Shown here: positions 59,700 through 64,000 of the stretch, one piece after another
Position numbering within the stretch: the stretch's first letter is position 1
Layout: every line of letters starts with the position of its first letter
Source of the DNA: Glomus cerebriforme
Taxonomy: Eukaryota; Glomeromycota; Glomeromycetes; Glomerales; Glomeraceae
Direction of reading: 5' to 3'
Length of the DNA stretch: 64,000 bases
Assembly (NCBI GenBank): GCA_003550305.1
Contig: QKYT01000100.1
Span: 155,724 to 219,723, forward strand
Position numbers and translations under genes: made by a program
The notes under the pieces: model-generated
Databases searched by the model: none
The model's input: the letters and a program-made list of their open reading frames with translations, nothing else
What the model was told of the DNA's origin: nothing

Positions 59700-61355
59700 T
59701 CAACCTATATAATTGATTACCAATTCCTATATATACATGCATATAATTACACAAAAAAATATCTCCCATATTCTATTTACATCCCTATTCATAATCACAT
59801 TGCATCATTTACACTTGTAAACGTTATTTCCTCCTATATTCTATATATTTTCATATGCTATTATTCATTTTATATGATTATTTTCATACCAATCTCTTTG
59901 GCTTTGTGTTTTAGCCATTATTAGAATGATTCTTGTTTTATCATGTTCGAAACATTAAATTCAGGTATAATAATAATATTATAATTTTTTGCAAGATAAT
60001 TTACAGTTTTTTTATGTAATTTATTTTTCAGATTCTTGATTCTCCTAAAAATTCTCAAAATCGCTTTATTGATTCTTTTAGCCTTTTTTTTCTTTCTCTT
60101 ATTTAAGCTTGTCCTTTACCAAACTTAATTTGTCTGTATGCAAGTAAAATTTTACCAATTTCTGTAATTTTTTTGGTAAATAAGTACATTATAAATGGGA
60201 TTCAAACTTCCAGATTGATAGTCACAAACCTCATATATTTTTTTTGACTCTTTTTGTCTTTTATATATCCATAATAAGATTCATTTGTTAGTTTTTCTAA
60301 AGTACATAAGCTTGCAATCATTATTGATCTTTTTTGATAATCAACTGTTATTTTTTCTTTTGGTTTCAAAATGCAAAGCTCTTAGATCTTTTGATCCTTT
60401 CATGAGATTAAAATTAATTCCAATATTTTTTTTGAAAAATTTTGTGCATGTATAATGATAGTATACTTTAGATCTTTTCTGATCTTAAACTTCAACCTGA
60501 CTTTATTAATTTTGTTATCTTTTGAATTAAAATTTTTATGGCTTCATCCACAGTTTCATTATTTGGTATATTATCATAGATTTTCTTACTTTTCAATTTT
60601 AAATACGTGATCATTCTTAGAAATTGTATCTTTGGAAAGTTTATTATCTCCTTACATTTATTTTCATTTTTATCTACATGCACAATTAAAAACTATCTAC
60701 TCTGCAGATAGTCAATAATCATGTTATAGATTAATCTTGCCAATTCCATCTATTGCTTTAGCAAGTATTTCTATACAAGATTCAGATATAATTTCACATT
60801 TAACATTTTATTTATGTTTTTGACATTTTTTCTTCTCTTATTTTTCTTACTGTTAATACTTTCTTTCTTTTCTTTCCTTTTTCTTTTATGTTTGACTACT
60901 CTTCTTTCTTACAATTTGCAGATAAAGATAGATAGCTCATGTTCATCGGTTGTTGAATCATTAAAGAGAACCATGAGTTTTATAGAATTGAGTGAGAACA
61001 TATATTTGAGGAATTTGTAAGTGATTTGCAGTCCTTTGCATTTGAAATTGATTCCTGATCCAATGTTACTGATGAGTTCATAAGTTGGAAATTAGGAGTT
61101 GAGAAGTTGTTTTTGCCATTCAAAGTCTTCTTTTTACTTGACACTAGAGACTCAAGCATAGAGAAATCTTTTTTGGTAGTGGTACCATGTGGTGGTGTTA
61201 TTGGCATTTTGAAAAGTCAACTCTGGAAGAATAGAAGATATATTGTAAAAGTGAATACCAGAAGGAGATGTTATAGCAGTGATTTTTTCTTACTTTAGCC
61301 AGCAATACAAGGTGTATGATGAGATTTCAAGTTTCTAGTTGCTTAGATGTTACAA
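59700..61355 (-). mobile_element. IS607-type transposon copy B, decayed
   Basis: Opposite-strand relative of copy A, without MITEs. TnpA relic (about 61355-60900): HTH remnant AITSPSGIHFYNISS, FLYA.VSSVK with a stop beside the serine block, ELISNIGSGINFKCKGLQ, then a deletion that removes the THRD region, then FSLNSIKLMVLF. TnpB relic (about 60860-59705): INFPKIQFLRMITYLKLKSK, KGSKDLRALHFETKRKNNS, IIIIPEFNVSNMI (RuvC-II Glu present, 59960-59962) and NRDVN (RuvC-III Asp present, 59781-59783). Numerous stops. It helps define which residues changed in copy A. Confidence 0.8.
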
Positions 61356-61462
61356 TTGTAAATTACTAAGCAAAATATGTGTACATGACAAATTATTATG
61401 CTGATCACTTTTAAAATTAATGTCTGCAATAAAGTGAGCAAAAATTTTTTATGCTTTAACTA

Positions 61463-63084
61463 ATGAGAATGTCTTCCATTATGGCCCAAAACTTTCGCAG
61501 AAATATGTTATTATCTTATCCCATTATCCTTAAAGTTCTACTCTCTCAACCACAAAAATTTGTGATAAAAAATTCATGCCTCCATCTGTTTCTATTATCA
61601 CTTTTGAGATATTATACAAATTCCATTTCTAATGAATCTGAAAAATGAAAGTTTGGTTTTTTTAACATGAAAAAGGAGTTTTCAGTACAATACGTGCAAA
61701 ACAAATTATATAACATTAACTGGAAAGAGCAAATTTTTGGAATGGGAAAGCTTTTGTTAGGTGGTGGTATTCTCTTCCAAATGGGAGATGAAATTTTTGT
61801 TTGGTGGGTATATCGATCTAATGAGAAACATATTAACGAGACTATGGAAAAAGGCACTCGACTACAGTTAATAGTATCAGATGATGAATATATTTCTCGA
61901 CCTGAAGATATAGAGCGTTTTAAGATAATGTTTAAGCCAAATAAAAATCATGCAAATTACCATGTTGTTTGCGGAGAACATGGGACTGGTAAAACAACAT
62001 TGCTTAGGATAGCGGCAAATGAAGTTAAAAAAGGTGTTATATATATTAGCTTTTCTGAAAATTTAAACAAGCTGGGTGATGAATTCGGAAGAGCTCTTAA
62101 TTTAACTTTTGAAGAAGATGTCTCAATTACAATGCAATTGTTACGAAAATTTTTTGGCTGGAATAAAGGTGATGAATTTAAAAATTCCTATTCTAAGTGG
62201 GAGAGAGCTATGGATATTATTAAACATGTCTCTGAAATATACAAAGCAAATAATGAAGGCAGACCACCAGTTATTATCTATGATAATGCCAACTAATTAA
62301 TTAAACAGAATTCAAAAATTCTTGATATTCTTCAAGATGGTGCTAAAATAAATGCGGATGACCAAAAATACATTGCTGTATTTGTCAGCAGTGAAGGTTT
62401 GGTATCTAGAAGAATGGAATGTAAGTACTGACATGATTTTATTGTGTTCCTGAAAATAGTATTACTTACAGAGCATGATTATCTTATTTAGCTCGTAGTG
62501 CCTGGTCATGTGCAGATAAACCAGTGATGGAAATTGGTGACCTTAGTGAAAAGGAATCAAAGGATTATTTGATTAAAAGATGTACAATCAAAGAAGAAAA
62601 AAGAGGTAAGATCAAAATGGTATGTAAGATCAAAGATGAAGAAGTAAATAAGTTATATGGATTAGTTGAGCACATTGTGAAGCTAAATCTGTGACGGACA
62701 AATTTTTAGCTGGGCAATTTTTTGAAGGTAAAGTTATTTTCATTATTTTTGCATTAAATGAATTTATACAACTCTGTTTTTTACTAGCTCTTTTCTGCAG
62801 TCATTAAACAACAAACCTTAACTGAAGTTAAGAAAAAATTTGATTTAGCAAAACTTCTTCGAAATCAAATACATCATGAAGTAGGAAAGAGTGTAATTAA
62901 TGTTTTGCTGAATTCCAAAGAGATTGATACTAATGTATTTAAAGAATTTTTCAAGAATGAGAATTACAATGAAGCTTTAGAAGCTAACGTGTTTGCATAT
63001 CATCCATCAAGAGATACTGTAACTTTTCAGTCACAATCAGTAGAATTTTATATTCGAGAAAACTCCAATATATTCACTAAATAA
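61463..63084 (+). pseudogene. P-loop ATPase (archaeal-ATPase/STAND-like), recently decayed
   Basis: Coding begins MRMSSIMAQNFRRN, a basic, Ser-rich, hydrophobic leader like a mitochondrial presequence (RYYTNS near residue 50). It continues in the same frame across a TGA (61646-61648) into MKKEFSVQYVQNKLYNINWK. Walker A is HVVCGEHGTGKTTLLRIAA near 61965. The Walker B-like block RPPVIIYDNAN near 62270 is cut by a TAA (62294-62296). After a GT-AG intron (about 62420-62493) comes SAWSCADKPVMEIGDLSEKE. A one-base shift near 62685 and a second intron (about 62729-62801) precede VIKQQTLTEVKKKFDLAKLL and DTVTFQSQSVEFYIRENSN. Three lesions only, so loss is recent. Biochemical role unknown. Confidence 0.68.
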
Positions 63085-64000
63085 GGCTGTTATTTATATA
63101 AAATTAGCATGAATTTTATGAAATAACATATGTATATTTAAATAAATAATTTTTGAGTAAAATTAAATTCTTAAAATAATAATATCAATAGAAAATGGCC
63201 TTTTTTTTATGCAAAAAAGGGGAATACTGTACATAGGGAAGGTACTATGGCCTGCAATATATGGTATATTAGCATATATACTTTCTACAATCCCTTTATT
63301 ATATATCTGGATTTGATAAATTAATTGTATCTTAACTATCTTTATTAATCATATGAGAAAAAAATACAAATAAAGACTACTATATAATGATGTTACTTCA
63401 AACTAGTTTTTTGAAAATAATAAAAAATTGCATATATATTACCTTTTCTTTATAATACTAATATGATTCTTGAAATTCTAAACAAAAAAATTATCTATTA
63501 GCTTATACAAATGTATAGCTTTAATAGAGATAATAAAAAATCATAAACTATATGAGTTTTCTTTTAAAAATAAAAAATTATTTAAGTAGGTTAACAGCTT
63601 CTATTCTTTTGGCAAGAAATTTTTTGATATTATATTACTACATATTTTAGATGATCCATCAATCTTAATAATTATTTGGTAGAGATAATTATGAATGCTT
63701 TTATTTATTTATTTTTTATACTTCTATTATTATACCTTTATCTGAAAACTTTAGAAAATTCTTTTAAAATATAATTCTAACATTTTATTAAGTAAAATCT
63801 TTAGTTCTTTAATATTATCATAAATCAAATAATATTTTTTTATTCATTATTAATCAACCAATAGTTTTCAGATACTAATAATCTTTTTTGCATATAAAAT
63901 AAAGTTGTGCATTATAAATAAAGTAGCAATTTATTTGATTCTCATAATCTTTATTTATACTGACAAAAAGATCTAAATATTATTAAATTAATAACCTTTT
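63085..64000. other. AT-rich DNA, nothing recognised
   Basis: The last 0.9 kb contains only low-complexity AT-rich sequence, with no supported feature. Confidence 0.5.

Overview
The window is an AT-rich eukaryotic nuclear segment. Many short introns, spliced conserved genes, a gene-dense block next to very AT-rich repeat deserts, and the families seen (expanded PolB/primase relics, IS607 elements, MULEs, expanded P-loop ATPases, VMP1 together with fungal SPO7-like and BYR4/BFA1-like proteins) point to an arbuscular mycorrhizal fungus. A Rhizophagus/Glomeromycotina genome is the best guess (inference). All calls come from reading the sequence; no database search was run.

Layout. 1-2087: the 5' part of UTP25 (ribosome biogenesis) on the minus strand. 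2297-8965: a transposon block between UTP25 and IWR1. It holds an IS607-type TnpA/TnpB element carrying two copies of one hAT-like MITE, each with a perfect 8-bp target duplication, followed by a Mutator-like (MULE) element with 63-bp terminal inverted repeats. 9218-25538: a compact housekeeping block of IWR1 (+), VMP1 (-), TOP3 (+), XPO1/CRM1 (+, 22 exons), a SPO7-like subunit (+) and an R3HCC1L-like protein (-). I could rebuild complete exon models for all of these.

25.8-43 kb: a repeat-rich desert. It contains a LINE reverse-transcriptase relic, a decayed replicon-like unit (family B DNA polymerase on +, AEP primase/SF3-type helicase on -, and a small acidic membrane-anchored ORF between their 3' ends), minisatellites and a retroelement-like 3' tail. 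43.0-53.5 kb: two intronless genes in long AT-rich intergenic DNA, a probable SERTA-domain protein and a BYR4/BFA1-like regulator, with a 405-bp assembly gap and an internally deleted pogo-like element between them. 53.5-64 kb: another desert with a 2.3-kb foldback structure, a second copy of a repeat also present at 39.9 kb, a second IS607 relic, and a decayed P-loop ATPase gene with a mitochondrial-presequence-like N terminus.

One theme links the mobile elements. Much of their visible damage is G:C to A:T transitions (stops created from Arg, Trp and Gln codons, catalytic Asp to Asn, Glu to Lys), alongside indels and some other changes, while the host genes next to them are intact. That fits cytosine-deamination decay of silenced repeats. 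No tRNA, rRNA or CRISPR array was seen.
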